A stretch of 64,000 nucleotides of DNA from Anisodus tanguticus (GCA_034509755.1 CM067556.1:16391501-16455500), one strand, 5' to 3'. Numbered from the stretch's first letter, positions 23,165 to 36,519 are shown. Translations and numbers: made by a program. The notes: a model not told the origin generated them from the sequence alone.

Positions 23165-26100
23165 GTTACTCAGTATAGTCTTCCTTCTACTTAATAGATG
23201 CAAAATGCATAAAGTAGCTACAAAAGCAATTCCCTGCAGCAGTTTAGCTATTAAAAAAGCAACATTCGGAGAAACCAGCCGCAGCTTTTCTCCATCACAA
23301 GTGACTATTACCTCACTGGTAAGGAAGCATTAACTAGTGTGCCAAGACTGGGGGTCGATTTCGAACAATTGGAGCCAGGCCACAAAAGTTACTTCTATTT
23401 GGCACCTTGCTACCGCTCACAAGCACAGGTGCGAAATAATCTTGGAACAAAGGGATTCACACTTACTGTTGCAGTCGGTTACTACTCCTACATATCATTA
23501 CCATTCTTGAGATTTAACAAAACTAGCACTGATTAACCCCCAACATTTTCATATTAAATTCCAAAAATAATTTCAAGAATGCATACGAGCACAACTCAAT
23601 TAACTCATTTCATAAAGGAGTTTGATTAAAAAAGAAAGTACCTTTGGATATTCGAATTCCCAACTTGGGTTTACATGAAGCATACAAGTGAGATATGGAA
23701 TTGGAAGAGAATACTGCAGTTGCTGTTGCACCCATCTTTTTTCTTGGAAAATTATTCTTAAGGAAATGAAGAGTACATATAGATTAGGTACTTATGTTCT
23801 TCATTGATACATTCTTTACCGAGAAGCCTTGTAATATTCTTGGTCTTTCTGGTCCGACTTTTACCGAACTCCGTATATAACAAACTTCCTATATTTATAT
23901 AGATTCAAGATTCAACACCCCAAAAAAGAGTAACGTGTATGTAGGCTGACCAGCAGAACCACGTGGACATTTTTGGGTTTGGTCGATAATCACACGTGCC
24001 ACCTCTAGTTAGATGCAATAATTATGGATAATATAATAAACTTTTCATTCTATTTTTGGCTCCTTCAAAGACGTAACAAGTAAAACTACTGACAGAGGGA
24101 TAGAAGAAGACTTTGAAGACTTCAGGGCTATTTTGTCATTTTCATTATTTTATCCTAGGATAACTAATTCTAAGATTGTTATTTTACTCACCGACACGGA
24201 TAACTTATCTTGATACTATTTTTATTCATGGGATAACTTATCCCAAACAAAGGATAAAACGATACTAAATTTTTATCCCGAAATTATTTTTATTTACCCA
24301 TCATACCAAACGACCCCTAAAAGGTTGAGATGTCAAATGCTACTGGCACAGACTTTTTTTGTCTTTTTAAATTTTAGCAGGGATGACTCAAGGAGGAGGC
24401 TAGTGAAGCTTTAGCTTTAGGTCCCAAAAAATTGAGGCCTCGTTTTTTTAATTAATAATGAATGTTATGCTTTTATTTTCACTTAGATAATATTGTAATT
24501 TGTAGAAAAATAAAAAGTGAAAAATATTTATAAGAAAAAAAAAGAAATACTTTTTATGGTAGAAATATTTTAAAATTTTGAATTAAAGTATTAAACTACT
24601 CAATTGTTCATATTAATAAATAAAGTTTTATACAACAACATCAAATGAATTGTATTGCAAACACATGGTTAACATCCTATTAACTTGAATTAATCCTTAC
24701 TAATATAAATAATAACAATAACAATAACATTACTATGTAAAGTTAAAGACTTTATACTTTTTTTTTAAATCGTATACTATCAATAACAAGTGTGAAGAAA
24801 AACATAGGTCTGTTGTTAAAAATCGGCATGAGCATTCAAAGAAGGAATGTTTTGCTTCATTAACTCAAGAAAATTATTCTAACTATGTGTTTAACTTTAG
24901 TTATGCTACAACTGAATATGGTGAATACATTACTTACAATGTCTTTGGTGAACATGACATTTCAAGAATTGTGATAGATTTTGAAGGGGGGTAACGAAGC
25001 TATTTTTTTGGTATGATGACCATCAGGATTGGCTATTATTGTTGTCAAGACCTGATAATCCACGTGACGATTATAACATATATCTACATGTAGTTTGGAT
25101 TTCGCGAACGAACTGACTCCCAATTGTATGAATGCTTACAAGATTTTAGACCGCAAATAGCATCAACGTGGTTTGATAATGAGTATTTAGATGGGCGTGC
25201 AAGAAGAACTCCATTGCAGTGTGGGAGAAAGGACAAAGATTTTAGGAATGAAGATACTGTTGGCAAGGGCTGCTCAACGGTATTGGTTGTCTAAAGTCAA
25301 ATCTTAATAAGAGGTGTCAAGTATATTCAATAAAATTAGCTTCTGCGTATGTTGTATGTGCATCTCGTGCGTAGCACGTGCATCTCGTGTGTCGCACGTG
25401 CATCTCGTGTGCCGCATGTGCATCTCATGCGTCACACGTGCATCCCGTGTGCACATGTAAAACTGTCTGCACCATGTGAGACGAGGCAAGTCGGAAATGA
25501 TCAAATCTATGAATATATACGTTCATCTAATTACTCGTGCAATGCTTATGCCTATAGTAGTATCGGACACTAGTATCTAATTATCTATAGAATAGTAATT
25601 TGTCTATCCGGAAAGGCCACATAATAATTCACGTGGACCACGTTCAATATGAAAGTTTTTATGGAGCGTTCCTACAACAAAGGTTAGGTGACTCCAAACT
25701 GCATCTTATTCTATTGTGTTTCCTTTCGGCCGAAAGATGTGCTATTTTTGTGCTCTTTCATTCCGCCTTATTGTTTAGGAAAGAAAAAATCACCCTGATG
25801 TAGCACTAGCAGCGTCCATCACTTTTGCTTTTTTTGTTGTTAGTACATGTTGTTACTTTCTATGGAGAAGAAAACTCAAAAAGGAAAGGTACATCTTCTT
25901 CTTTTCAATAGCTATCTATTGCACTTTATGTACACGTGGCCACGGGTTGTCTTTGGGCTAGTGCGAGCTGTGCTATCGCACAGAGCCCCTAAAAAACAAA
26001 AAAAATTAGGAGTTTTTTTTTAATTTTTTATTAAGTAGTATTAGCCAAAATTTACTGTAAAGGCCCATAATTCGCAGGTCTTAGCCCAATCAAAGCAAAG

Positions 26101-27760
26101 TGATTCAGTTCCAGTGGCGCGCGCATATGGAGGCTCAAATTCAAATTTCAAATCAAATTATTGAAATGATATATTCACTTATATTAAAGGCTCACTTTTA
26201 CGAATTAAAACGGGTCATCAAAATGTTTGATACGGCCTCCACGTGCAGATACTTATTGACAATCATAATTCTTCTGGACTCATCAATTATCACTTGGAAT
26301 AACTTATTATTAACGTCCACCTAATAGGAATAAAGGAAGTAAACTAAAATTTTTATTTTTCGATTTAAATGATTGTCTCAAGGCAAGTGTTTTCACTTGA
26401 ATGACAGACATAGACTAGAAAACAGGTTATGTAGCCCACGTTCATCTTAGTCTAAAACTCATTCATTCCACTTTATATTACCATAGTTCAGGGATTTTAA
26501 AAAAGAAAAGATTCAGGAAAATGTTACTTTCTGAGTTCGCAACAAACTTGTCGACCGAAACTTCTTCCAGTTAGAAGGAATAAGAAAATAAAAGTGACAC
26601 TGAACTAAATTTCATTGAAAACACTTGAAAGTTGCGACAGACAATTTTCTCCCTTGTCAGATTTAGGCTCGGGAATCAATTATTATAAAAATATTTGCAA
26701 ATCAATGTTTAGACATCAATTTTGCTGAGATTTTCAACGTCTACTTCTAATAAAAATCTAGCATTGTAATGATTTAAATAGTATTTTAGTGACATGATTT
26801 TTACTTATAAATCTTTTATTTTTGTAATTCCTCTCATTCTTCTCTCTTTTTTTGTTGCAATGAACTGTTTGACCAAACACAAAAACTTTCAAACACTCTT
26901 TTTTTCCATTCCAATCAAGTATCATCCAAATGCCTATTTATTCGTGAATTTGAGTATTGATTCTTTAATCCTTTTGATTGAGAAACTTACGATCTAGTAA
27001 TATTGATGGGAGTCTCCTATATAATAGGTATGAATTTAATTCCCATGATTCTTATGTAATAACCTTTCTAATATTACATATTAAAAAATTATGTAATATA
27101 TGTTATAAATTATAATATTTCATAGTGAAATCACTGAAAATGATTATATATATAATCAAAAGAGATACTTTTTGACTACTCAAATAGTAATTGTGTCTAA
27201 CCAATTGAAATATAAATGTAGTCGTTTTAAAAAAAAGTTGGATTAAAGGGGAACGAGCAAAGTTATTACACTTGCAAGAGAAGTATTCCAACTTCCAATG
27301 CATGATATTTTACCCCTCATCTACATAAATATGAGGGGAAAAGAAAAAGATTACTTCTGCAGTTCACCTTTACCCCTTCACTATATTAAAATTAATTTTT
27401 ATTTTTTACTTACTCTACCACATCAATTTTTTATTTTTTTTTTGCTATTTTATCATTTGCATTATTTTTTATTTTCAAATCATTTACTAAGTCTATTGAT
27501 GTAATAAATATGTGTTGATAAAATATGCACTTCATGTATTATTTCTTAATGTAATATAATATTCGTTTTGACAAGTAAAAATGAATCCAAGGAGCTAATA
27601 ATTTGATGAGTATTTGAACTTTACACTCCTAAAATGTATGTGTTATTAAAGCTGCCGTTGAGTTCCCGTTCCAGTACAAACATTTTAGGGGGCTATGATC
27701 TCTTTTGTCATTTAATCAGCATGTTGCCTCATCCAACAGTCCACATGCAATACCTAGCTG

Positions 27761-27765
<5 letters not shown>
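23165..27765. other. Intergenic spacer with no recognised gene
   Basis: An open stretch at 23339-23536 (plus) and coding-like but broken reading at about 24840-25300 (YVFNFSYATTEYGEYITYN, then a stop and frame change) could be decayed gene pieces; neither matched a family I know. A GTGCATCTCGTG minisatellite lies at 25354-25460. The rest is AT-rich. Confidence 0.4.
25354..25460. repeat. Minisatellite, about 20-bp unit
   Basis: About five tandem units of the type GTGCATCTCGTGTGTCGCAC with small changes. Each unit carries CACGTG or a near match. Confidence 0.85.

Positions 27766-27827
<62 letters not shown>
27766..27827. repeat. (AT)n microsatellite, about 62 bp
   Basis: Uninterrupted AT dinucleotides just left of the hAT-like nested element. 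Confidence 0.95.
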
Positions 27828-27828
<1 letters not shown>

Positions 27829-28780
27829 CAGAATCCAAGGCTAAATGTCTAACAAATCACTTTGTGCCACATCTACTCAAAATTAGGGATGACAAATGGA
27901 CGGATTAAATCAAATTCGAGCTAGTCAAAACGTGTTAAATTAATTATTGGGTCAAGACCCAATCCGGCCAAAGATTGCTTGGATCAAAACGGATTGGATC
28001 AAGATGAGTCAAACACATGATCATAACCCAACCCGCCCAATATAACCCAATCTCTCCCCTCTTCTAAACATTTTACCGTTATTGCAATCAACTCGCTCCT
28101 ATTACTATATTATTGATTTTTCTTATGAAAGTGTATCTTTTTGTAATAGTGATTTTCTATCATTCGTTGGAATTATCCTGTCATTTTATTAATAGCAGGA
28201 CTCTTGGTTGAGAAATAGAATGTCAAGATATTGAACTGTTCACTTTCCATAGTGAAGGTTCCCACAAAACGATTCATGAAAATTATCTAATGCACTGCTT
28301 ATTGCAACACAAGTTTAGAATTTTCATAAGTTCCATTTGGCCAGTCACCAACCACTGCTTGGTACCACTTCACAATTATGGGAGAAAATCATCGAGGACA
28401 AATATAATTGGCAGATTCACAGCAATATAAATTCCTATAGAATATTTAATTAAAGAGAGATTACATTTTCAAAACAATATAACGAATTTAACATCTTTAT
28501 CCTGTAGTTACAAACTAATTTAGTACTTTAGTAATGTCAAAACTATTCTATTGAAAGCAAAAAAAATAATTATTCTATTGAATTTCAAATGAGCACTTTC
28601 TTTTTCTAATATTCTTTGTTTGTTTTTTAGTTGGGTTACACCACTTTGATTAGTTTTGATCGATGGACTAATGAGCCATTTTAATTTCAACTCGTTAGGT
28701 CAACTCATCAAATGGGTCATGATCCAACTAGTAGAAACATCGAACATGTTGATTGGATTGGACGAGTTTGGATTGATACT

Positions 28781-28985
28781 TGAAAGATAGAATAATTTCC
28801 CTTGGGGATTCCTTTCATTATTCACAATATATATAGCTGTACAAAGGTTGATTCCTAATATGGTACGAATCCTAACTTACCTTACAAAGGTTGATTCCTA
28901 ATACAATTAGAATCCTAAGTTACCTTAAATATACATCTATCATAATTACAAAATATACGAGAGAATAGTCGGAGAATATTTAATA
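28781..28985 (-). repeat. 3' LTR of the copia element
   Basis: 205 bases, nearly identical to 33309-33515. It differs by a few bases in the AATATT region and lacks a GCGA block. In sense orientation it ends TATCTTTCA. Confidence 0.92.
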
Positions 28986-31900
28986 CTCCCCCTCGGACGG
29001 AGCGGGAGGAGGCCGAACGCTAAGGCCGGATCGGAAGTCGGTGAAGAGCATCGCGGTAGTCCCTTTGTGAAGATGTCGCATGCGATAAGAGGAAGGCACG
29101 TGTAAAATTTTGACCCGACCACGGGCAACCTTCTCTCGCACAAAGTGGATATCCATCTCAATATGCTTAGTCCGCGATGTTGGACCGGATTATGAGACAT
29201 ATAGATGGCGGATATGTTGTCACAATAGACTATAGACGCCTTGCGGAGTGGACACTTTGGAGCTCTAAAAGAAGATTTCGAGCCAACGGATCTCGGCAAC
29301 TACATTAGCAACACCGCGATATTCTCGCTTCGGCACTCGAACGGGATAGTGTGGCCTCGCCTCTTGGCGGACCATGAGATAAGATTATCCCCAAGAAATA
29401 CACGGTATCTGAGGTGGAGCGACGTGTGTACGGGCATCCCGCCCAATCGCATCCGTGTAGGCAAGTAACTTGGTTGGGGCGAGGGGGTATAAGTGTAATC
29501 CAAAGTCTAGTGTGCCCTTAACGTATCGATAATACGTTTGAGGGCGGCAAAATGGGACTCTCGGGGGTCGTGCATGAACGACACACACTGTTTGAACGGC
29601 ATATGTAATATTAGGCCTAGTGAATGTAAGATCAAGAGCACACCGCTAGACTCGATATAGAGTGGGATCGAGCGGCGGCGCACCGTCATTGGCACTAAGC
29701 TTGGATTTGGAGTCCACCGGAGTTGGCATAATTTTACAATTTGCCATCTTGGCCTGTACACTATCTCTTCGCATACTTACGCCGACATAAGAACATAGTG
29801 GCTGCAGATCGGTTACCGATATACCCAAAAAATAACTTAGCTTGCCCAAGTCGGTCATAGCAAATTCGGTTTTGAGTAGAGCAATGATTTCATTCTTCAA
29901 ACCGTCGGATGAGGCGGTAAGAACAATGTCATCGACATATAATAGCAAATATGCGGTCTTGCTACCTCGGTGAAAAGTGAAGAGAGAGTTACACACCTGC
30001 TACATACAAAACCAATCGCAAAAGATACACTGCAAAACGATCATACCAAGCGTGGGGTGCCTGTTTCATCCATACAATGACTTTCGAGACGACACACAAA
30101 TCGCGGAGGAGGCTGCTTGGATGAACAAAGCCGGAGGGTGATGCATGTACACGATCTCTTTCAAATCCCCATGAAGGAATGCATTCTTGACATCAAGCTG
30201 ATGAATTGGCCAATGCATGCCCATAGCAATACTGAGAACAGTCCGAATAGTGGCCGGTTTAACAACCGGACTGAATGTCTCACCACAATCAATACCCTCC
30301 TGCTGATTAGTGCCATTGGCGACTAGTCTTGCCTTATACCTCTCTAAGTCACCACTGTCTCTGAACTTGTGCCGAAATAGCCACATACACCGGATAATAT
30401 TCACACCTTCGGGTCTAGGTACCAAATCCCAAGTGTTCTGCTTGGTTAAAGCATTAAATTCCTCGCACATGGCCGCATTCCAATTTGTGTCCAGTTTTGC
30501 TAGTTTTGGATTTTGTGGAATGGGTGATAAGGTTTGTGTGGAGAGATTGAAGTGAACCTTGGGTTTGAAGATCCCGTGTTGTGCACGAGTCTCCATACGA
30601 TGAGACGGCAGTGGCGGTGGATCGGGGGCGGGAGGTTCTTTGGTCCATGGTTACGGACCGGTGGGCGGCGGTTCAGTGGGACCGGTTTCGGTGACTCGGC
30701 CGGGGTTGTAGGGGTGAGCGAGGAGAGCTGTTGGGGTGGTGCGGACGGTGGCGAGACTGTCGGAACAGGTGGGGCTGCTGCTGTTGATATAGATTTTGGA
30801 TGATCGGGGACGAGACTTGGTTCATCGAGAAAGATGTAATCGGTGGTCTGAAATTTCCGGAGATTTGAAAAAGGAAAGGTTGTCTCATCAAAGGTGACGT
30901 GACGGGAGACGATGATTTTGCAAGTAGCAATGTCATAGCACAAGTAGCCCCGATGATTAGGAGATAGACCAAGGAAGACACATGGCGAGTGCGAGGTGCA
31001 AGTTTGTGAGGTGCGGTGGAGGCCATGTTGGGGTAGCATAAGCATCCAAAAATACGTAGGTGATCATATGATGGTAGCCTACGGTATAAGATTTCGGTAG
31101 GGGTCTTGTTTTGGAGTGTGCTAGTTGGTAAAATATTAAGAAGGGATTCTACCATTTTGACAAAGATAGACCCAAAAAGGCGGTGGTAGCGGGCATGAAA
31201 CGAAGTGTGCGAACCATGTTATTGATGGTACGTATAATTCTTTCACCTTTCCGTTTTGGGAAGAAGTATAGGGACAAGAAAAACGGAAAACCATACCTTG
31301 TTTAGAACGAGAAATTGTGAAATGTCGAGTTATTAAATTTACGTCCATTATCACATTGGAATGATTTGATAGATTTTTCAAATTGTGTTTTAATGAAGTT
31401 GTGAAACTCGAGGAATTTTGTAAAAACTTCAGATTTGAATTTCGGTGGGTAAATCCGGATAAAATGTGAAAAATCATCCAAGAATACTAGATAGAATTTA
31501 TGACCCAAAGAGCTAACAATCGGAGATGTCCACAAATCGACATGAACAATATCAAAGGGAGAAAAAGTAACACTTTGTTTGATGACATAAATGGAAGACG
31601 AGTATGTTTGCCTAGTGGACAAGAAAAACGAGTGTTGGGCAATTTTTCCATTATTACATTTAATACGCTTAGAAGTCCTAAGAAAAGTAAAAGCGGGTCT
31701 CCGGGGTGTCCGAGTCTCATTGTTGTGCCAAGTGGAGGGAGAGATTGCCGCAAGGGATAGAGGTGCTTGCGGCTTTGACGGCGGAAGATTGAGTGAATGG
31801 GTAGAGGTCTCCCACACTATTGTGGCGTGTAAGAATTTTCCCCGTATTGAGTTCTTTCACGGAAAAACCAAAAGGGTCAAATTCGACAGATACGAAATTA

Positions 31901-33060
31901 TTGCTAGTGAATTTTCTAACAGAGATTAAGTTTTTAATGATGTTAGGTGTGTATAGGACGTGGTTTAGGGAGAAAGGCGGGTGTGTATGTTTGGTGTGTG
32001 TGTTACCGTAACCTTCAATTGGAATGCGATGACCATTGCCGAAACGGTAATAAATTGAGGACACTTTAACCGACGTAGTTGAGATAGGTTACCCGACGAC
32101 GGGTGAGGTGAGATGTGGCTCCGGTGTCCATGTACCAATTGTCGTCGGGGGTACATTGAAGGTTCACGGTGGTGTAGGCACAGCCCAAATCGGTCGGGGA
32201 CAGTAGGCTTGGCTGCTTGCGGTTGCTGCTTCTGCTGCTGCTGCTATTCTTTAGTCTTCTTTGAGTCTTGGTCTTCTTCTTCGCTGCCAGTCTTTCTTTA
32301 GTCTTCTTCTTTGCGGAGTCTTCTTTAGTCTTGTCTTTAGTCTTTGAGTCTTGCTTCTTCTTCTTGCTGGTGGTACCAACCCAATGGTCTTCTTCTTCTT
32401 CTTGGGACATCTTTGTGATGGTGATGTTCTTTGCTTGCTTGGCCGCGGTGTTGCCATCCCGTCAACGGCTAACGCTTTGTTGATTATGTTCCTCTTGTTT
32501 AGCACGTCTAGTTTCTTCCAACAATAGTTGTGAACGTGCCTTGTTGAAACTTGGGAGAGGGTCGGCTTGTTGAATCATTGTTGCGAGTGTGTCATATTCA
32601 CCTTTCGGTAAACCCGCAACAAGTTAAAGCACCATCTTGGTTTCAAACGAAGTCCCGACGTTGGATAGTTGATCGGTTATGAGTTTCGATTGCTTACAAT
32701 ATTCGGACATGTTGTTAAAATTCTCGAGGCGGGTATTGTTGAATTGCTCTTCCAAATACACGGCCCAGAGTATTTTTATTGTCCCGAAAGATTTCTTCTA
32801 GCCGGACCCAAAGTTCACGTGCCGTAGCACTGTTTTCATGATAGTGCATAACGGATCTTTGGAGATGGTGCCGTAGATCCATTGTTTGACGATGGCGTCA
32901 AGACGACGCCGGATTGAGTCCGTAACATCGGTGGGACGAGGAAACAGATTCGTCAATGTGATCGAGCACGTTGTATGCACATGCATGAATGTAGAATAGT
33001 TCCATCCACATGGAATATTGATAGTCTTCTTGGTCAAGAATTATAGGGATAAAATTCTTG
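28946..33060 (-). pseudogene. Decayed copia Gag-Pol polyprotein
   Basis: Domains follow the copia order leftward through several frames. Gag with NIPCGWNYSTFMHVHTTCSI lies around 33037-32798, and a Lys-rich linker around 32500-32250. The protease active site (YMDTGATSHLT) is near 32110. Integrase has VHVDLWTSPIV and CDNG around 31650-31300. Reverse transcriptase at 30530-29650 has ARLVANGTNQQEG, QLDVKNAFLHGDL and YVDDIVLTAS. RNase H with VYCDNISAIYMSHNPVQH and DIFTKGLP is near 29250-29050. Frame changes separate nearly every block, so no functional polyprotein could be made. YVDDIVLTASSD and YFLGI fit the Ale/Retrofit lineage. Confidence 0.88.
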
Positions 33061-33294
33061 ATGTTGTTAACGGCGAATGCCGGATGAAAAGAAGATACGA
33101 ACGTTGAGAGGGGTTTTCAAGTGTGCCGGTGGATGAAACGAAATTTGTGAGGGAAGACATGGTTGCCGCTTTGTCGAGGGAAGGGAATTTTCTGGTTTGG
33201 CCGAAATATGGAGGAAGAAACCGATTTTTTTTTTTTTTTTTGTGAAATCGAGAAAAAAAATCGATTTCGGCCGGGAATGAGGATTTAGGTTTTA

Positions 33295-33308
33295 GGCTCT
33301 TGATACCA
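33295..33308 (-). other. Primer-binding site (tRNA-iMet) of the copia element
   Basis: Sense TGGTATCAAGAGCC, one base longer than the usual TGGTATCAGAGCC, directly after the 5' LTR. Confidence 0.85.
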
Positions 33309-33515
33309 TGAAAGATAGAATAATTTCCCTTGGGGATTCTTTTCATTATTCACAATATATATAGCTGTACAAAGGTTGATTCCTAATATGGTACGAATCC
33401 TAACTTACCTTACAAAGGTTGATTCCTAATACAATTAGAATCCTAAGTTACCTTAAATATACATCTATCATAATTACAAAATATACAGAGAATATTCGGA
33501 GAATATTCGCTAATA
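33309..33515 (-). repeat. 5' LTR of the copia element
   Basis: 207 bases. The sense strand begins TATTAGCG (not the usual TG) and ends TATCTTTCA, directly before the primer-binding site. Confidence 0.92.
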
Positions 33516-33530
33516 ATACTGACACCTCTA

Positions 33531-35138
33531 GTAAAAATTTAGTACTGTATTAGCTTTGACAGCTAAGTCTTGTCAGTTGATTCATCATGTGCCCTCTATT
33601 TAAATAACCAAAATGATAAGGTCATTTTAAATGGTGTACATGAAAAGAAGACAATAAAAAGAATATCACCCTTTATTTTATGTTTTTGAGCGTTTAACAA
33701 TTTGTGAATAACAGGTGGTTGGATCTCGAGTTACCATCTCTGTTTGCGTTATTACTTAGATCCAACAAAGTATAGATAAAAGAAAGGGGAAGTTACATAA
33801 ATACTAGTAAATGAGTAAAATATTTTATAATCTACAATTATTAACTAAATTATATAATCTACAATATATAATTTATAATATATAGGGTATATATGATTTT
33901 ATACTATAATTCAAGAATATTAGCTATGAATAAAAGGCTAAAACTAAGGAGTTTTATATATTAGTGATAGTCAAATTAAATACATATCAAAACATATTAA
34001 TTACTTTTCTAAAAATCTCTAACATATTTAGCTAACATTCTAATCCATAAAAAAGTATATTTCTATTTATATGATATATATATATTATACAATTCTTTGA
34101 GAAAGTATATATATTATTGTACTTTTATATTACGTATGTTGCACTATTATATACTATATATAATATCATTATTTCTTATGTATATTACACAAAAAGTATT
34201 ATATATATACATATATTAGATATAATAAAGAAGCACAATATAATATTCATATGTATTAGGTATATATTGTATGCTATATTAAATATATATAATTTTAAAT
34301 ACAATTCAGTTAATTTTTCTATTTCATGGAAGAGAGAGAAAATTGAATATCTAATAAATATGTGATGGTAGAGAGGAAGTCATTTTTTTTATGAAATAGG
34401 GTGTCAATTATTAATTAAGATCTTATTTTAGTGGTAATTCATACGTAATTAGAGTTTTAGAGAAGCCAAATTTTCCATTTTAATGCATTTCACAGAGACA
34501 TTTAAAGAATATGAAAAGTTGTACACGATGTAATTAAAAAGTTAAAACTTAGATTAAATTATATTTATGTAATTTTTTAAAATAGTTGTAACTCTTTTAA
34601 ATACATTTTTTAAAAGTTGTATTTGTGTATTTTTCCAAAAAAGAAAGTGATCATGGGCTAGTGTAAAAGATTGGATCTATTGATATATGGATAAACTGTC
34701 ACATTTTTGCTATCTGATATCATATTGTCACGCCCAATCTCACATCGAACAGTACAAAAGTTTGAGCAGCTTACAAGTTGTCATGAGCAAATAATAAACA
34801 TTAATTCATGGTCCTTTTATAATTTATGAGTTAGCTTTTGAAATTAAAATTAGAAAAGTAATTCATGATAGTGTACTCTAATGAGGTTGAGAAAATTGGG
34901 ACTAGGATGGTTAATTTTTTTACAGTAGAAGGTCGAGCAGTTTATGAACTATACGTCAGCTAATAAGTATTCGTGGTCCTTTTCTTTATGTTTTGTCAAA
35001 TTAACAATCTTAAAGAATCAGGAGGAGCATGTTCCCTTTGTACTAAGATTGGAATTAAAAACCAACCATGCACCTTGCCAACACATGAACAGTAAAGCTG
35101 ACATATATTGTTCCTTCATTCTATGCTATCTAACAGAG
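33531..35138. other. AT-rich spacer without recognised genes
   Basis: Strongly AT-rich with many ATATAT and TATATA runs (33800-34400). No domain, RNA gene or complete mobile element was recognised. Confidence 0.5.
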
Positions 35139-36519
35139 TGTTGAAAATTTGCTTTTGGCGGGGAATGCGTTCACCCATCTTTGATGAATTAAACACTAGT
35201 GTTCCGCATGTTGGAGACTTTGTCTCTTCGCACATGCATGATCTACGAAGTGAGTAGATGACCGTAGGGCCAAGAATCGTCAAATTTCGTTGAGAAATGA
35301 AAGAGATATTGATCCACGAAGTAAGGTGTTTGAGGCATGGAAATGTGGTGTGGGACAAATGTACTAGATCGGTGAAAATAGGAAGAATCGCTCTCTATAT
35401 AAGTCTCTAATTGGTAAAGGGTTTGGGACCCCAAGGGGTATCACATGTGTTTAAAGGAGTGAGGACCTAGATGTGCTTGGGTTCAAGGCTAAACCCACAC
35501 GCGCGCCGCCGCCCGTTCGGTCTTGGGTTGTGGGCTGTGGGGACTTTTTGATATTATCTTTTTGGACCAGAGAACTTTTCCAGATGTACAGTTTGATCCC
35601 TGAAGTTTTATATGTACGGTTTGGTCCCTGAAGTTTCAATATTTACAATTTGGTCCCCTTGGTTTTGGGGTGATGGTAGGCAGAAAGTTGGACTGTTTTA
35701 TGGAGCATAAACCAGCCATTACTTGGCTGATTAACTCCTCCATTTTCACCCTCCTTCATGTCCATTTAAGCCCATTTAAGCAGCCTCCTTCGATGGCCAT
35801 AAACATCCATTACTTGGCTGTTTAATGTCCCTCCTAATGCCATTAACATCCATGTTTTGGGCAGTTGTACAGCCCCTCCTCCATGTTATATATTGAGCCT
35901 CCTTTTGCTCAATTCAATGACTGAAAAACAGAAGATACATGACTGGAAAAACAGCACGAAAGACAGTGAAAAACAACCAGAAAATAGCACAAAACACAGC
36001 TCAAAACAGTGAGCAAAACTGTGATGAAAAACAGTGAGTTAATACCCTCATATACACAAGATATACACAACAGAGACACACTATATACACAAGAGATAAA
36101 AGAGAAGAGTAAACGAAACTCTTCCTTCCTTTTCCATATCTTTAGCAAGTCGATTCATATTTGTTTTCTTCGTCAGGCTCAACCTATTGGCTTTGTAGCG
36201 TTGAGATTAAAGTGTTGTTTTATCTTGGGAGACTATTTCCCGCTAACGTAAAAGTATATATACGGGGCAATCTTGTCTTAAGGACAGAGGGCAGTCACTC
36301 GACTCAACACACAACGTTGTAACCATCCAGATTTAGTTGTTTCTTGATTTCAGGTTATCAAGATTCAAGACACAACAAGCTTGCGGCAGTTTTGAAGATT
36401 CGCCTATTTCTTCAACAAGATTCAATTTCTGAATATTTAATATTTGTTTATCCTTTCGAATACTTGTAATAGTTATGTACTTTTCATACTACTTTATAAA
36501 GTACAATAGAGTATCAACA
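35139..36519 (+). mobile_element. Solo LTR, copy A
   Basis: 1381 bases from TGTTGAAAATTTGC to GAGTATCAACA, flanked by CAGAG (35134-35138) and TAGAG (36520-36524), a 5-bp duplication with one change. It shares the whole body with copies at 37616-38798 and 54467-55714, which lie in the opposite orientation. Examples are CAAGAATCGTCAAATTTCGT, TTGGGACCCCAAGGGGTAT and TATATATACGGGGCAATCTT. No internal retrotransposon region is attached. Confidence 0.82.

Larger units (their letters stand above)
28781..33515 (-). mobile_element. Ty1/copia retrotransposon (Ale/Retrofit type), near full length
   Basis: 4735 bases bounded by near-identical LTRs of 205 and 207 bases and flanked by an exact 5-bp duplication ATACT (28776-28780 and 33516-33520). 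It is transcribed leftward: 5' LTR 33309-33515, primer site 33295-33308, decayed gag-pol, then a purine tract (sense GAGGGGGAG, 28986-28994) next to the 3' LTR 28781-28985. The near identity of the LTRs suggests a fairly recent insertion, although the coding region is full of frameshifts. Confidence 0.92.
27884..33530. mobile_element. hAT-like non-autonomous element, split by a copia insertion
   Basis: The left end TAGGGATGACAAATGG and the right end TGACACCTCTA form imperfect terminal inverted repeats (TAGGGATGACA against TAGAGGTGTCA). Left flank CTCAAAAT and right flank GTAAAAAT may be a worn 8-bp target duplication (5 of 8 match). After removing the copia element, about 0.9 kb of non-coding element remains, with motifs such as CGGATTGG/CCAATC repeated near the ends. 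Confidence 0.55.

Noticed and set aside
23339..23536. 65-codon frame after the gag fragment
   Set aside because: Considered as a surviving exon or pol fragment, but it matches neither and has no convincing splice sites; left as spacer.
25349..25573. Cys/Arg/Val-rich open frame that looks like a small repeat protein
   Set aside because: It is the translated minisatellite; the opposite strand gives an equally regular frame.
27634..27908. Open frames rich in Ile-Tyr
   Set aside because: They come from translating the AT microsatellite.
30117..30803. Several plus-strand open frames across 30.1-30.8 kb
   Set aside because: They are antisense to the copia reverse transcriptase and integrase region on the minus strand.
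35139..36519. Solo LTR copy A as the partner LTR of copy B flanking one element
   Set aside because: They lie in opposite orientations and each has its own target duplication, so they are separate insertions.
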